64,000 bases of DNA from Spirochaetales bacterium (lineage in GTDB: Bacteria > Spirochaetota > Spirochaetia > DSM-2461): positions 26,267 through 90,266 of the forward strand of contig JAFGXR010000034.1 of the NCBI GenBank assembly GCA_016936555.1. Reading direction: 5' to 3'. The notes under the pieces were generated by a model. That model was not told the DNA's origin and ran no database searches. It saw only the letters and a program-made list of their open reading frames with translations. Shown in pieces: positions 34,901 to 44,698 of the stretch (within the stretch, counting starts at the first letter, position 1; the number at the start of each line of letters is the position of its first letter). The position numbers were made by a program, and so were the translations under genes.

Positions 34901-37900
34901 AACCGATTCGTAGCTCAATCCTCCGTTATAGCTGATATCGACTGCTGTAATACCATCATTATCCGTAAGATCCGCCAGCAGATTGATATTTCCGCTGATA
35001 TCCGTACCACCGCCGTTCAATCCAAAATTGGATATATCGGGGAAGGTTTCATCCAGTGTGATCGTTCTGGTCAATTCAATACTCTGAGCCCCTTCAATAT
35101 CCTCAGCCATAAACTGAATATGGATATAGTTTTCAGCCGACACGGTATTCCAGGCTTTAGAACGGTAGAGTTCTCCTGTCGAGTTGATCTGAAGTTTCCA
35201 AACACCGCTCTGGAAATCGGAAATTTCATACCAGGTCCCTTCTCTTTCGAAGGGATCATTGGTGCCGTTTGCTCCATCGAGGTCGAAGGAATCGACATAA
35301 TCGCCGTCACCGTTAATGTCAATTCTGGCATAAACAGCATCGACAGCTTCATTATCCGTTGCCGTACCGATTATCAGAATGGCACCGCCCAATGTTGAAT
35401 TATCAGAAGGTGTTGTAACACTGACAACCGGCTTATCAAGATCCGGACTGATATTGAAACTGTACGACGAGATAGTTGTCTGATTGCCGGCGGCATCGGT
35501 CGCTCTGATTTCAACAGGATAATTATATGTTCCGTCACCATTATCTGTGGCATCATCTGTTACAGCTGACGTAACGGAATTGAAAGTGTAATTCCAGTTG
35601 TAAGTTCCGGAAAGAGTTTCCCAGGAACCTGTAAGTCCGCGTTTCATTTCTACAGAGGCGATTCTTTCATCGGTGGTTGTTCCCTGGATGGTGACTTCGC
35701 CTGTTACCAGAGCGCCGTCTGAAGGGTACTGGATGTTTATAGCAGGATCGACCGTGTCAATTGTTACGGACCGTTCTTTGACCGTGCTGTTTCCGGCAAT
35801 ATCCGTTGCTTCATAAACCAGAGTTATGGAATCATTTTCATAGGCATCGGGAAGTCTCTCGAGAGCGAAATCCCAGACATATTTACCTGCGACTGAATCG
35901 TAGTAGTACTCACCGGTTCCTTCAGTCGTTATAAGCCCCACACCGGGATCGGAAGTGAGCTCGACCGAAGTGACATTGTCGGACTGAACAGCTGTGATTG
36001 TCAGAGAATTAATTGCGAGATTGTCATAAGCTTCACCGTCCGTTGTAACGTTTCCGCTGACATAGGAACCCTGCGCGGGAGAATTCACAGTTATAACAGG
36101 AGAACCAGAGTCTTTGAGAACCATGGTTTTCAAAGTCTGTCCGCTGTATTTCGACCAATCAACAGGTATGGCGGCCGAAGTGGCATCGGCACCGTTCAAT
36201 TCGAAGTAATAGAGATCGTCGGAGACCGGAAGTGCATAGGACCAGGGCACATAGGTTGAATTACTTCCTGCAACAACACTGCCGGATACATCTGTTCCGT
36301 TCTGCAGCAAAAGGAGAGACGAGGCATCAAAAGCGTCATCATCTTCGGCTGTTCCGGATATTTTTGCACCCGTTCCGAGCAGAGGTATATCTGTTGCAAC
36401 CATACCGGAGAAATTGCTTTCTACCGCAGCTGTATTCGTATCAACTGCGCTGACAGAGTAAGTATAGGTGGCACCGGCTTTGGCACTCAAATCGGCATAC
36501 CAGGTTATGGATGAATCTTCATCGGCTCCATTTATAACTCTGACAGGAGTCGGAACACCATCGAATGTTAAAACGATTGAATCGATATCAACCCCGTCAC
36601 TGTCCAGAAGCACGCCGGCGAGAATATAGTCGTCAGCCGAGACATAGGCCGTTGAGAGCTGGGAGAACACACTGATTCCCGACAGACTCAGAGAGGGCAT
36701 ATCCTCTTCCTGATCAATGGCAAAGGAAAGACTTTCATCGACGCTGTTGCCCGCGGAATCGACAGCCGTTACTGTGATGGATATTGGTCCATCGGCATAA
36801 TATCCAGAAGGAGTCAGATCGAGATTGTAGCTCCAGCTGTATGTTCCCGTAACGATCTGATCATTCAGGTCGGCCAGGGTTCCCGGTCCGTCAATATCGA
36901 TTACAACAGAACTGATGGTCGATAAAGCATCGCTGACAGTTCCCTGAATGATATAGCTCTCACCATTGACTACTGAAGATCCGTTGAGATTGATGAAAGA
37001 GACAACCGGAGGATCATCATCAAAGAAGATATCTCTTTTCACAACAGTGCTGATTTTACCGACAAGGTCGGTCGCTCTGATGAGAACCTCATTATTTCCG
37101 TCGGAAAGTTCTGAAGTTATATCGAGAGTCATATCAACACCGGTGTATTCGGTCCGGCTCGAATCAGCAGCCCAGTCAGAGCCGTTAATCATCATTTCAA
37201 AGTAAACAACATCTTCTACGGGTCCACCGTCCAGGAGATCACCATGAACAAGGCCGTTCGTTTCATTAATGGTTATTTCGAGGACAACATTGCTGTTCGT
37301 GGTAATATTTGTGCCGATCAATCCGTCTTCAATAATAACGGGAACTGCCTGGTCGATATCGAATTCGACCGTTTCAGCAGATGCGAAAGGGGTTCTGTTG
37401 CCCGAAGAGTCTTCGGCGAGAACATGGATATACCATTTTCCTTCTGCTCTCCCCGTATCAACACCTCCTCCGTCGATATCAAAATCATCGGAAAAACTCC
37501 AATAACCCGATGTCAACAAGGGAGTGTAATCACCAATCGTTGTGGAGGCTGCAGCGTTCTGATCGATTAAATAGTAGATCTTTTCAACGCCGACGCCCGC
37601 ATCGGAGCTGGAGCCGCTGAATGTGAATATATCGCCGGACAGTGAATTGACTCCGATCTGTCCTGCACCGGGATTACTTACAGTCAGAGTTTCGGGAGCC
37701 GTCATATCGAGACGAATCGTGGAGAGGATTTCCGTACTGGATTTTCCGACGCTGTCCATACTGGTTATTTTGTAAACATAGGAACCGTCAAATGTTCCGT
37801 CAAATGTCACCTGAGTGCCGATATCAGCGGGATTTCTCGGCAGATCGGCAAGAGACCAGACAGACGTTCCCGAAGGTCCGTTCGTATCTATCGGTATATC

Positions 37901-40900
37901 GGCTCCGCCATCCTTACTCTGTGTAATGACTACAGTATCAATACCGTAATCATCTGAAGAAGTTCCGGTAAGAGAGAATCCGCCGTTGACATCTCGGTTG
38001 ACACTTTCATTCAAGGTAACACCGGGATTTGCCCGGTCGATAATATAAGCCTGTGTTGCGCTAGCGCTGATTTTTCCGGCTCTGTCGATGCTGCGGATAT
38101 ATACTGTTTTGCCGCCGATCGACAGGGCTGAAACGTCGATACTGCCGAACCAGTTGGTCGTTCCGCTTAAGTTATGCCATGTTGTTTCATTATCTACCGA
38201 ATATTGTACAGAGAGGATTCCACTGGTGGCGTCGCCGGCAGTTCCCGTAACACTGAGGCTGTAGGAAACATAAGCTCCAGGAGATGAAGAGATGACCGGA
38301 GTTGTCGGTGCGGTATTGTCAATTAAAAGGTTCCTTTCCACAATCGTTGTCCGCCCGGCTCCATCCGTCGCCGTAAAAACAAGAGCGAATTCCCCGTCCA
38401 TCAGATTCGAATGCGTATAGCTCCAGGAATTGTCGTCGCCGTTTCCTTCTATATCATCCGGTCCGTCGCTGTCGATTGCCAGGGGAACAGCTGCTCCCCC
38501 ATTTACGGAGAGAACAAGGCTGGAAAGGGTATTCGTATCGCTGGCCTGTCCGTTGAAATCCACTGACGCTGCGCTGATCAGCTCATCTTCCGTAGCTACC
38601 GCCGTTTCTGTCAGAACCGGATCTTCCGTATCATAGAAGAACGAAATGGTTTTACTTGTGTATCCGTTCAATCCGTCCGTAGCTCTGACATATAGGGTTC
38701 TGGCACCCTGAGCCGTTTCCGCTCCGACCTGTGAACTGAAATCAATGCCCGCCACGCTCCAGCTGAATCCGGTCATGGTAATATCGGTCCAGGTCGAATT
38801 ATCGCGGCTGTACTGGAGCGCCGTAACGCCGACGCCGCCGTTATCGGAAATTTTTCCGCTGATCGTATAGCTGGCGGAGTCCACCAGTTCGCTGTTTACG
38901 GGATTCTCGACTGTCAAATCCGGCAGAGTTGTATCGATGACGATATTGCGCTGAAGGGACGTACTTTTACCGACTCCGTCAACGGCTGTGATTGTTATTG
39001 CAAAAGAACCGTCGCCCAGAGAAGCGGCATCCATGATGACTTCCCAGGGGCTTACGACGGAAGTTTCATTGAGAAGCTCTACTTCCGGCGCTCCGTTTTT
39101 GGAGTATTTGATAACAAGCGAGGCGATCCCGTTTCCGTCGGTCACATCACCGCCGAGAGTAATAACCGCATTTCTGTAAACAGTTGTTGATCCGGAAATA
39201 CCCGATGAAGTTTCAGTTAAGAGCGGTGCAGCCTGGTCAATATCGAATTCGACAGTCTCTGCCGATGCGAAATCGGTTCTATTTCCCGAAGAATCTTCGG
39301 CAAGAACATGGATATACCAGGTTCCCTCCGCCCGGCCCGTATCGGGACCGGTATGGTCCGTATCGAAATCGTCTGTAAAATTCCACAGACCTGTAGTAGT
39401 AAGTGCCGTATAGTCCGTCAATGTTGTCGAGGCCGCGGCATTCTGATCTATGAGATAATAGATTTTAGCCATTCCCACACCGCCGTTATCATCGCTGGAA
39501 CCGCGGAATGTATAGGCGCTGCCCGACAGGGCATTCAAACCGGTCTGGCCTGCTCCCGGATTTACAATTGAGACATCAGGTGCCGTCTGGTCGAGTCTTA
39601 TGGTGGATAGCACAGTGGTGCTGACCTTACCGGCCAGATCCGTGCTGGTAATTTTATACACATAGGTTCCGTCCGTCGTATCGGTGGTTCCTATATCAGC
39701 GGGATCCCGGGGCAGATTCGAAAGAGTCCAGGAACCGAGACCGGACGGACCATTCGTGTCGATTAGAATGTCCGCACCGCCGTCTTTACTCTGAGTAACC
39801 GAAAGCGAAGCGATTCCGTAGTTATCGGAAGCGGAACCTGTAAGATCGAACGATCCGTTCACATCACGGTTGATTGCTTCATTGAGGGTTACAACAGGTA
39901 AGGCCGTATCATAGACAAAGCCCTGCTGAACAGCGGTCCAATCACTCAGATTGCCGGCTTTATCCTCGATCTGAACATAGAGGGTTTTTTCTCCTTCAGT
40001 TCCTAAGGCCGAAACCAGGTCAACGGTTGCCGACCAGGCCGTTTTGCCGGCGGCAAGCTGAGCCCCGGTTCCATCGGCGGCAAAGGCGATTTTTACCGAT
40101 TCGATGCCACTGCCGGCATCTCCGGCGGTTCCCTCAAAGAGGAAACTGGCGCCGTCATTGGTCAGAGTCGCGGGAACCGATGTTATGGCCCCGCTGGGAT
40201 CCGTCGAATCCATAAAAACTTCACGTGTGACAGAGGAAGTGCGCCCGGCTATATCGGTTGCCGTAATCGTAAATGTCCAGATGCCATCGTTTCCTGAAGC
40301 CAGAGTATAGGGGCCCCAGTTTCCGGGATCGGAGGCTTCCGTATAGACCGTGCCCTGATCAGCTCCGTCCTTTGCCGCCGTGATGATCAGTGAGGAGAGA
40401 CCCTGTGTATCAGAGGCTGTTCCGGAAAGGGAAAGATCAGCTGTTCTATAAACCTGAGCGTCTGTATTAACGGTCGTTTCGTCAACAACAGGCAGAGCCG
40501 TATCGATATCGATACCCGTCAGGATCAGTATATCGGATTCATTACCGAGATAATCGATAGCCCGGAACTGCAGTTCTTTATCTATTGCTTCAGCCAGCAC
40601 AAGATTGTGAGTGAAAGCCGAAGCCGTCATAGTGGTGACGGTTGTCCACCCCGATCCGCCGTCTGTGGAAAACTGGAGAGCAGCGTTGCCGCCGACTGTT
40701 CCGCTTCCGCCGTTATCGCTCCATCCGCCGAGTAAAGGATAAGAGGCTACAGTGATAAGCTGGTCATCTTCAAGGTTATATAGTGAGAATGTCGGGGCAG
40801 CCGTATCGTATTTAACCGTCAGGGATTCGATGGTTTCTTTATTATAAGTGTCAACAGCTTTGACTCTTATTACGTGGGTTCCATCTTCACTTTGATCGGA

Positions 40901-43900
40901 AGGAATGACGACATCAGCTGTCCAGGCATCTACACCTGACACAAAGCCCGTTGCTTCAGTCCAAGTCAAACCGCCATCGGTACTGATTTCGATCGTATCG
41001 AGCCCGTTGGCATCGGTGGACGTACCGTTAAGTGTAAACGAACTGTTCTGCCAGGTTCCATCGAAGGTCGCTTTGTTATCGATGGAAAGTGCCGGTGGAT
41101 TGAGGTCCAGACCGAAGCTGATCGCAGGCAGCGTCGTTGTATGACCGGCATTATCGGTCGCCCTGAACTGGATGGAGTTTCCCGCCCCTTCTACAAGACC
41201 GGTTACTTCCTGAGTCCAACTGATCGTTCCGGTAACAGCGTTCCAGGCGGATCCATTGTAGTATTCTACAGATTGGATTCCCGAAGAGTCTGTTGCGGTA
41301 CCGCGGATGATGTAAGAGTTTGTCTCAACGGAATCCCCGTCTGCCAGGTTGGACACATTAAGTTCAGGAGGTGTCGTGTCATAGGAAACCGATCTTGTGT
41401 ATTCCCGATACCGCCCCGCGGCATCGGTCACTCTGACAACATATTCGAAAGTGCCGTCTCCCGAAGGAGTTACGGGAACAGACCAGTTCCGGTTTAGATC
41501 GCCGGCGGAACCGTCTATGGCGAGAACTCCGACGCCGTCTCCCGAAACAGAAACGGAAGCGACTCCGAGGTCATCGGTCGCCGTACCCGAGAGTGAAAAA
41601 GGAGCGGATTCATAATGAAGGCCTGCCCAGTTCCCATCGGTTTCAGGAAGCTGATAATCGGTATTGAAGGTTACAGTGGAAACTGCGCTTTCATTACCGA
41701 CAAGATCGATAACTTTAAAATACCCGGAAGTGCCGAGCCCGAGCGGGAAGGTAATGTCAGCATTCCAGGTTGTCAGAGCCGAGATATCGATCCATGTAGA
41801 ATTATCAAGACTGTACTGCATCATGGCAACGCCGCTTCCACCGTTATCGGAAGAACTACCCTGTACTCCGAAGGGAGATGCCGTTACGAGTGCTCCGTCA
41901 GCCAGATTGGCAACGACAAATGTCGGGGCGGAGGTATCGTATTTAACAGAAAGGAAATCCACTGTTTCCTTGTCATATCCGTCGATGGCTTTGACCTTTA
42001 TAAGATGATTGCCATCGTCAGATCCACCGGCGGGAATGGAAACAAGAGCGGACCAGGATGAATCACCAGAGGCGAATCCCGAAACATCGGCATAAGTCGC
42101 ACCGCCGTCCGTGCTGATCTGTACAGACTGAACGCTATTGGCGTCTGACGTCGTTCCGTTCAGAGTGAAATCCTGTCTCTGCCAGGTCCCGTTGAAAGCC
42201 GCTTTATTATCAATAGTCAGCGACGGGGGATTGAGGTCAAGTCCGAAGTGTATAGTATCCAGCGTTATTGAGTTGCCCAGTATATCTGTGGCTCTGAAAT
42301 CGATTGTATTGCCGGCGCCCTCACTCAGGCCCGATACATCGAGCTCCCAGTTTCCGGTGCTGGCCACTAATTTTTCCTGCCAGGGAAGCGTATTGTTGAG
42401 CAGATATTCAATCTTCTTGTCGGCGAGTCCCGAAAAGTCGGAAGCAAGACCTTTGATCTTGTAGGTAGCTGTGCTGACCGATTCTCCGTCTGCCAGATTG
42501 GAGACAAACATTTCAGGAGCCGTTACATCAGCTATGACGATTTTGGCAGCTTCGGCACTCTTGCCGGCAATATCGAGAACAATGAACTGGTACTCGTATG
42601 TGCCGTCATCAGTTCCGTCCCCGTTTACAGTCATATCGAAAGACCAGCTCGCCGCCGTCCCGGAAAGAGCCACGGGAGACCCGGGGAGATCGGCAAAAGC
42701 TCCGCCGTCCTTTGAGACGAAGCCGTGAAGCTCCGAGAGACCGTTGCTGTCGGAAACCGTTCCGCTGATTGTGTAATCTCCGTTGTGATAAGCCTTGACC
42801 GTACCCGAATCGACAGTCAGTTCCGGAACATCTTTATCGAAATAGAATTTCGAATAAACCGGCAGTCCTTCATTATCCGCCACATCGTATGCTTTGGCGA
42901 AAACAGTATAGGTTCCTTCGTCTGATGCGGAAAGATCCACAGGAAGGGACCATGTATCATTGCCTTCGGCATTGAGCCAGAGTCCGTCAGCCGGCGGCGT
43001 ATCGAGTTCTCCCGGAGCGACCAGAACCTTGACGATATAGACATTGGAACCGGTATCCTCGGCGACTCCGGCAATTGTGAAAGCGGATCCGGATATTGCG
43101 GCTCCGTCGGAAGGCACTGTAATAGCCGCTGTGGGAATATCGCGGTCTATCGTATAACTGACCGTTCTGGAGCTCTTGATGTTTGAACTGTCATTGACAA
43201 TGATGTCGAGTCTAACAAAATCGGGAACAGGAGAGGGAACCACCGCAGTATAATCAGCAACATATGCGGTTTCTCCGTCAACATCCTCCTGCCTCAGCGC
43301 AGAGGAAAGGGATGCTGTTACGCCATTGATTTCGGAGCCTTCCGAATTATAAGCTCTGGCGGTTACTGTTGTGCCGGGATTGTCATCGCTGACTTCCAGA
43401 GAAACAATTAGATTCCCTTCCCCATCAACTGAAGCATAACTTGAGGACGGTGTCAGGCTTAGAATCTTCGGTGCTCCCTTATTGATCATAAAGGAAAACA
43501 GTACAGTTTTTGAGGTGCCTTTTTTATCTTTAACCGTAATAGTGCCCGTATACTCACCCGGTTCCAGCGTATTATCTCCTGAAAGATCAAACTGGAATGT
43601 CGTAAAAAGACCGTCTCCGGAAGGATCATTGAATTCTCCGGCATCGACTGTCAGATCTACTCCGGCACCTGTAATATGGAGGATAACAGAATCCCTATCA
43701 ATCCCTTCTTTATCATCTGTTGCCGATGCATAAATGGGAACGTACTGCCCCAGGGAGTTATTTGCTGCAACTGTTTCGTCCATATTCAGATTGGACAGGG
43801 ATATCTGAGGGATGTCCCTGTCGGAATTATAGGTAAAATCCAGAGTCAGTCCGGGTAAAGCTCCGGAAATCTGCATATCAGTTCTGTCCGTATTTGTAAA

Positions 43901-44698
43901 TCCGTCGAGAGTTCCGCCATCCTGATCCCAGTAACCGATATCGGTCATGGAGGGAAATGTTTCACCCGAAGAGAGACGGGTCCAGAAATCCGCACTGTGG
44001 TATTGATAGGTATTGATATTTCCAGCTGCATCTTCGGCAACAATACGGTAAAGATAAGCTTTTCCACTCTGGAATACGGAGGCGTTATCGAGATCAATTC
44101 TGGCGGACCAGGTTCTGTCGCCATCAGCCAATTCGGTATAGACAGGGGTGGAGGGAGATGCGGGGTCGATAATTTCAACCTGTACGGATGTAACAGGAGA
44201 TTCGTCCCAGAGTTCACCGCTGATGAGTATGTAATTACTGTTCTCAGGGCCGGGAGCATAGACCTGGGGAGCTGTAATTAAAACTGTCGGAGCTTTTTTA
44301 TCGATAGTTATGGTTCTGTAAGCGGGAGCCGCATTTTTCCCGGATTGATCGCTCGCAGCGACATCAAAGAGGACAGCACCGCTGGCCGTGATGGAAGCAA
44401 AGGGAACAGTTACGGACCACTGACCGGCCTGAATTTCCGCTACAGCCCGTGATCCTGGCCAGCTGACCAGAACTTCCTGAACGCCGATATCATCAGAGAC
44501 CGTACCCGATATGGTAAAATCACTATTGAAATAGGACATGGGTTCAATGGGCGGATCGACAATCGCCAGCTCGGGACTGGAGATATCAACGACATCTCCG
44601 AGTCCGGGGGCGAAAAGGTCGCAGGACACCAGGTTTAAAACTGAACTGACAAGAAGTGCCGCCAATAAAGAGCGAAAAACTGCCTTAACTTCTCTCAT
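31967..44698 (-). CDS. Giant Ig-repeat lipoprotein (4,243 residues)
   Basis: SPII signal with lipobox LVSC (Cys26). Then about 33 modules of ~100 residues, each closing on a strand such as FDIDQ/YDTSAP before an aromatic- and Ser/Thr-rich beta-sandwich with a conserved D-x-x-G-N or D-x-x-G-K turn. These are bacterial Ig/cadherin-like folds. Two blocks are recent duplications (see repeats). After the last module comes a TIG/IPT-like domain (coded about 33290-33480), then ~430 residues with repeated short strands (HLAYYKTSTGDL, PVISYLDVS) like a sialidase or beta-propeller head. It probably stands on the cell surface as a long stalk presenting that head: an adhesin or polysaccharide binder. AAAGGAG is 7 nt before the ATG. 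Ligand unknown. Confidence 0.9.
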   Translation of the reverse strand: MREVKAVFRSLLAALLVSSVLNLVSCDLFAPGLGDVVDISSPELAIVDPPIEPMSYFNSDFTISGTVSDDIGVQEVLVSWPGSRAVAEIQAGQWSVTVPFASITASGAVLFDVAASDQSGKNAAPAYRTITIDKKAPTVLITAPQVYAPGPENSNYILISGELWDESPVTSVQVEIIDPASPSTPVYTELADGDRTWSARIDLDNASVFQSGKAYLYRIVAEDAAGNINTYQYHSADFWTRLSSGETFPSMTDIGYWDQDGGTLDGFTNTDRTDMQISGALPGLTLDFTYNSDRDIPQISLSNLNMDETVAANNSLGQYVPIYASATDDKEGIDRDSVILHITGAGVDLTVDAGEFNDPSGDGLFTTFQFDLSGDNTLEPGEYTGTITVKDKKGTSKTVLFSFMINKGAPKILSLTPSSSYASVDGEGNLIVSLEVSDDNPGTTVTARAYNSEGSEINGVTASLSSALRQEDVDGETAYVADYTAVVPSPVPDFVRLDIIVNDSSNIKSSRTVSYTIDRDIPTAAITVPSDGAAISGSAFTIAGVAEDTGSNVYIVKVLVAPGELDTPPADGLWLNAEGNDTWSLPVDLSASDEGTYTVFAKAYDVADNEGLPVYSKFYFDKDVPELTVDSGTVKAYHNGDYTISGTVSDSNGLSELHGFVSKDGGAFADLPGSPVALSGTAASWSFDMTVNGDGTDDGTYEYQFIVLDIAGKSAEAAKIVIADVTAPEMFVSNLADGESVSTATYKIKGLASDFSGLADKKIEYLLNNTLPWQEKLVASTGNWELDVSGLSEGAGNTIDFRATDILGNSITLDTIHFGLDLNPPSLTIDNKAAFNGTWQRQDFTLNGTTSDANSVQSVQISTDGGATYADVSGFASGDSSWSALVSIPAGGSDDGNHLIKVKAIDGYDKETVDFLSVKYDTSAPTFVVANLADGALVTASPFGVQGSSSDNGGSGVAMMQYSLDNSTWIDISALTTWNADITFPLGLGTSGYFKVIDLVGNESAVSTVTFNTDYQLPETDGNWAGLHYESAPFSLSGTATDDLGVASVSVSGDGVGVLAIDGSAGDLNRNWSVPVTPSGDGTFEYVVRVTDAAGRYREYTRSVSYDTTPPELNVSNLADGDSVETNSYIIRGTATDSSGIQSVEYYNGSAWNAVTGTISWTQEVTGLVEGAGNSIQFRATDNAGHTTTLPAISFGLDLNPPALSIDNKATFDGTWQNSSFTLNGTSTDANGLDTIEISTDGGLTWTEATGFVSGVDAWTADVVIPSDQSEDGTHVIRVKAVDTYNKETIESLTVKYDTAAPTFSLYNLEDDQLITVASYPLLGGWSDNGGSGTVGGNAALQFSTDGGSGWTTVTTMTASAFTHNLVLAEAIDKELQFRAIDYLGNESDILILTGIDIDTALPVVDETTVNTDAQVYRTADLSLSGTASDTQGLSSLIITAAKDGADQGTVYTEASDPGNWGPYTLASGNDGIWTFTITATDIAGRTSSVTREVFMDSTDPSGAITSVPATLTNDGASFLFEGTAGDAGSGIESVKIAFAADGTGAQLAAGKTAWSATVDLVSALGTEGEKTLYVQIEDKAGNLSDWTAVQQGFVYDTALPVVTLNEAINRDVNGSFDLTGSASDNYGIASLSVTQSKDGGADILIDTNGPSGLGSWTLSNLPRDPADIGTTDTTDGTYVYKITSTDLAGKVSTTVLSTIRLDQTAPDVSIVNPGAGQTGLNALSGSAYTFRGSSDDNGGVGMAKIYYLIDQNAAASTTLTDYTALTTTGLWNFTDDFDTDHTGPDTGRAEGTWYIHVLAEDSSGNRTDFASAETVEFDIDQAAPLLTETSSGISGSTTVYRNAVITLGGDVTDGNGIASLVIKYSKNGAPEVELLNETSVVSPWEVIMDAASLGDGSFAITITAVDGVGKSTSLQRNIVIDTTLPDLTVENPVNSELVDSASYTISGKISDNGGVGVTALQYSRDNSTWTDITMTGFSWSVAGIDFSSQVGAETAQGARTLYVRATDGLNGYTSKTISFFYDTEDPVLTETAVATEDELISAASVDFNGQASDTNTLSSLVLSVNGGAAVPLAIDSDGPDDIEGNGDDNSWSYTHSNLMDGEFALVFTATDGAGRTTIVERNLLIDNTAPTTPVISSSPGAYVSYSLSVTGTAGDATSGILSVQYSVDNETTWHNLSGTTNWFGSIDVSALSIGGKTVYIRSIDRAGKISASATQAYIIDRANPGVTLNESVNRDVNGGFSLTGTSSDDYGIDTVVITQSKDGGADIPIDTNGPSGTSVWSLADLPRNPADIGTQVTFDGTFDGSYVYKITSMDSVGKSSTEILSTIRLDMTAPETLTVSNPGAGQIGVNSLSGDIFTFSGSSSDAGVGVEKIYYLIDQNAAASTTIGDYTPLLTSGYWSFSDDFDIDGGGVDTGRAEGKWYIHVLAEDSSGNRTPFASAETVEFDIDQAVPVIIEDGLIGTNITTNSNVVLEITINETNGLVHGDLLDGGPVEDVVYFEMMINGSDWAADSSRTEYTGVDMTLDITSELSDGNNEVLIRATDLVGKISTVVKRDIFFDDDPPVVSFINLNGSSVVNGESYIIQGTVSDALSTISSVVIDIDGPGTLADLNDQIVTGTYSWSYNLDLTPSGYYADGPISITVTAVDSAGNSVDESLSFAIDQEEDMPSLSLSGISVFSQLSTAYVSADDYILAGVLLDSDGVDIDSIVLTFDGVPTPVRVINGADEDSSITWYADLSAKAGATYTYSVSAVDTNTAAVESNFSGMVATDIPLLGTGAKISGTAEDDDAFDASSLLLLQNGTDVSGSVVAGSNSTYVPWSYALPVSDDLYYFELNGADATSAAIPVDWSKYSGQTLKTMVLKDSGSPVITVNSPAQGSYVSGNVTTDGEAYDNLAINSLTITAVQSDNVTSVELTSDPGVGLITTEGTGEYYYDSVAGKYVWDFALERLPDAYENDSITLVYEATDIAGNSTVKERSVTIDTVDPAINIQYPSDGALVTGEVTIQGTTTDERIASVEMKRGLTGSWETLSGTYNWNYTFNSVTSAVTDDATDNGDGTYNYPVEIRATDAAGNQTTISSYSFNISPDLDKPVVSVTTPSDNSTLGGAILIIGTATDNEAVDAVYARIDINGDGDYVDSFDLDGANGTNDPFEREGTWYEISDFQSGVWKLQINSTGELYRSKAWNTVSAENYIHIQFMAEDIEGAQSIELTRTITLDETFPDISNFGLNGGGTDISGNINLLADLTDNDGITAVDISYNGGLSYESVYSGNTLSYSLDINKDSEATVGAGGLGLADNSAIVKVRLKVTDTTGYQSFSNLELSVDNIAPTGAYTGKVDDIGSAGGVYDAGNSITISGTAKDTGVVSSFGRVEVYIAQEGNIITPLTGAVSTSTTRDFGDGNGDVIYPLDSNASDFIVIDDTTEQGLIDNDGDGFIEDISYASGETSWATWFNTSYIDNNQAVEVHYVIYDKAGNASHYVEIMLIVGSDLDNDGTVEPSEQIAYPQAFQARRGLLYFELFGGTKTGFNLEIDDNLGNPTIFTSAPTTAVIIDTSSSVNYPEGDAVFTIRLYEGADLKLTKNISVEIKGADTAPPVLTMTALTQSSVVDGHLDQGDNGNGADYDISGTVKFQGTVTDDTMVQDIVLNIEGETPLILAEWDSGLFTAKNGGVITNQSLDWKEGHSVSFSYEWDSATITNIAELDLDVTFEARDYSNPTVSDVETYDIVPYIESITRTGFNTNRSKLGFYPLRRGETGVQINGYNLRAGGTGDSVMIGATSTSNSSASGEITTNVPAAAASGYLTVTVNSVTAINNLNSNSSTYNKESNPYVEGTSLWTDDRYIHIWQSDDNQTGSNRGYFTGSQDPIHPAMTMDGSGVLYASWSNYSLADVLVNSNDNDTTTRIFSSYDPAEHTDISYGTQLSVVYNANTYGNSSWDANGAGGVEVWRSGRTYYMEELYHDEMLMQFINQRVKTVGNISHISYYDTDTKSIKYDRKDLTSFQTAEQTSWINIDGYYDADDGTRVVGGTGSRNVNMKAGEYNAIDVTPSTLYPVIAYYDVANQKLKIAYSNSTNPSAANWTTQDVTANSSYSGKYVSMRIDSSGYVHLAYYKTSTGDLCYIKSTNNPTDGNTAYSFGPEVTVDSIGSVGMWADLSLNGASPVISYLDVSKVNSFDGLKIATIESSFDTNYDGSVDASDEVWETQNIPLAYEVDSKRTSIEFDTGNDNLWEKAIGYASSDYYRITYYIPE
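37340..38025 (-). repeat. Ig block B, copy of the block at 39235-39895
   Basis: About 225 codons (two modules) that align closely with the other block: VNRDVNGGFSLTG, SKDGGADI, IYYLIDQNAAAS and AEDSSGNRTPFASAETVEFD recur in the same order. DNA identity is also high in places. Confidence 0.85.
39235..39895 (-). repeat. Ig block A, copy of the block at 37340-38025
   Basis: Partner of block B: INRDVNGSFDLTG, SKDGGADI, IYYLIDQNAAAS and AEDSSGNRTDFASAETVEFD in the same order. About three modules lie between the copies, so the duplication moved a two-module unit or a larger segment that later diverged. Confidence 0.85.
40770..41380 (-). repeat. Second Ig duplication, copy 2
   Basis: About 200 codons sharing with 41900-42530 the order NLADG.SV, EGAGNSIQFRATD, FGLDLNPP, IDNKATFDGTWQ, FTLNGTSTDAN and VKYDTAAPTF. 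Lower identity than block A/B, so older. Confidence 0.75.
41900..42530 (-). repeat. Second Ig duplication, copy 1
   Basis: Partner of 40770-41380, with NLADGESV, EGAGNTIDFRATD, FGLDLNPP, IDNKAAFNGTWQ, FTLNGTTSDAN and VKYDTSAPTF. Confidence 0.75.

Noticed and set aside
32774..44281. Many long open frames on the plus strand opposite the giant lipoprotein gene.
   Set aside because: They mirror the repeat-rich codons of the real gene, lack ribosome sites and have no protein family features.
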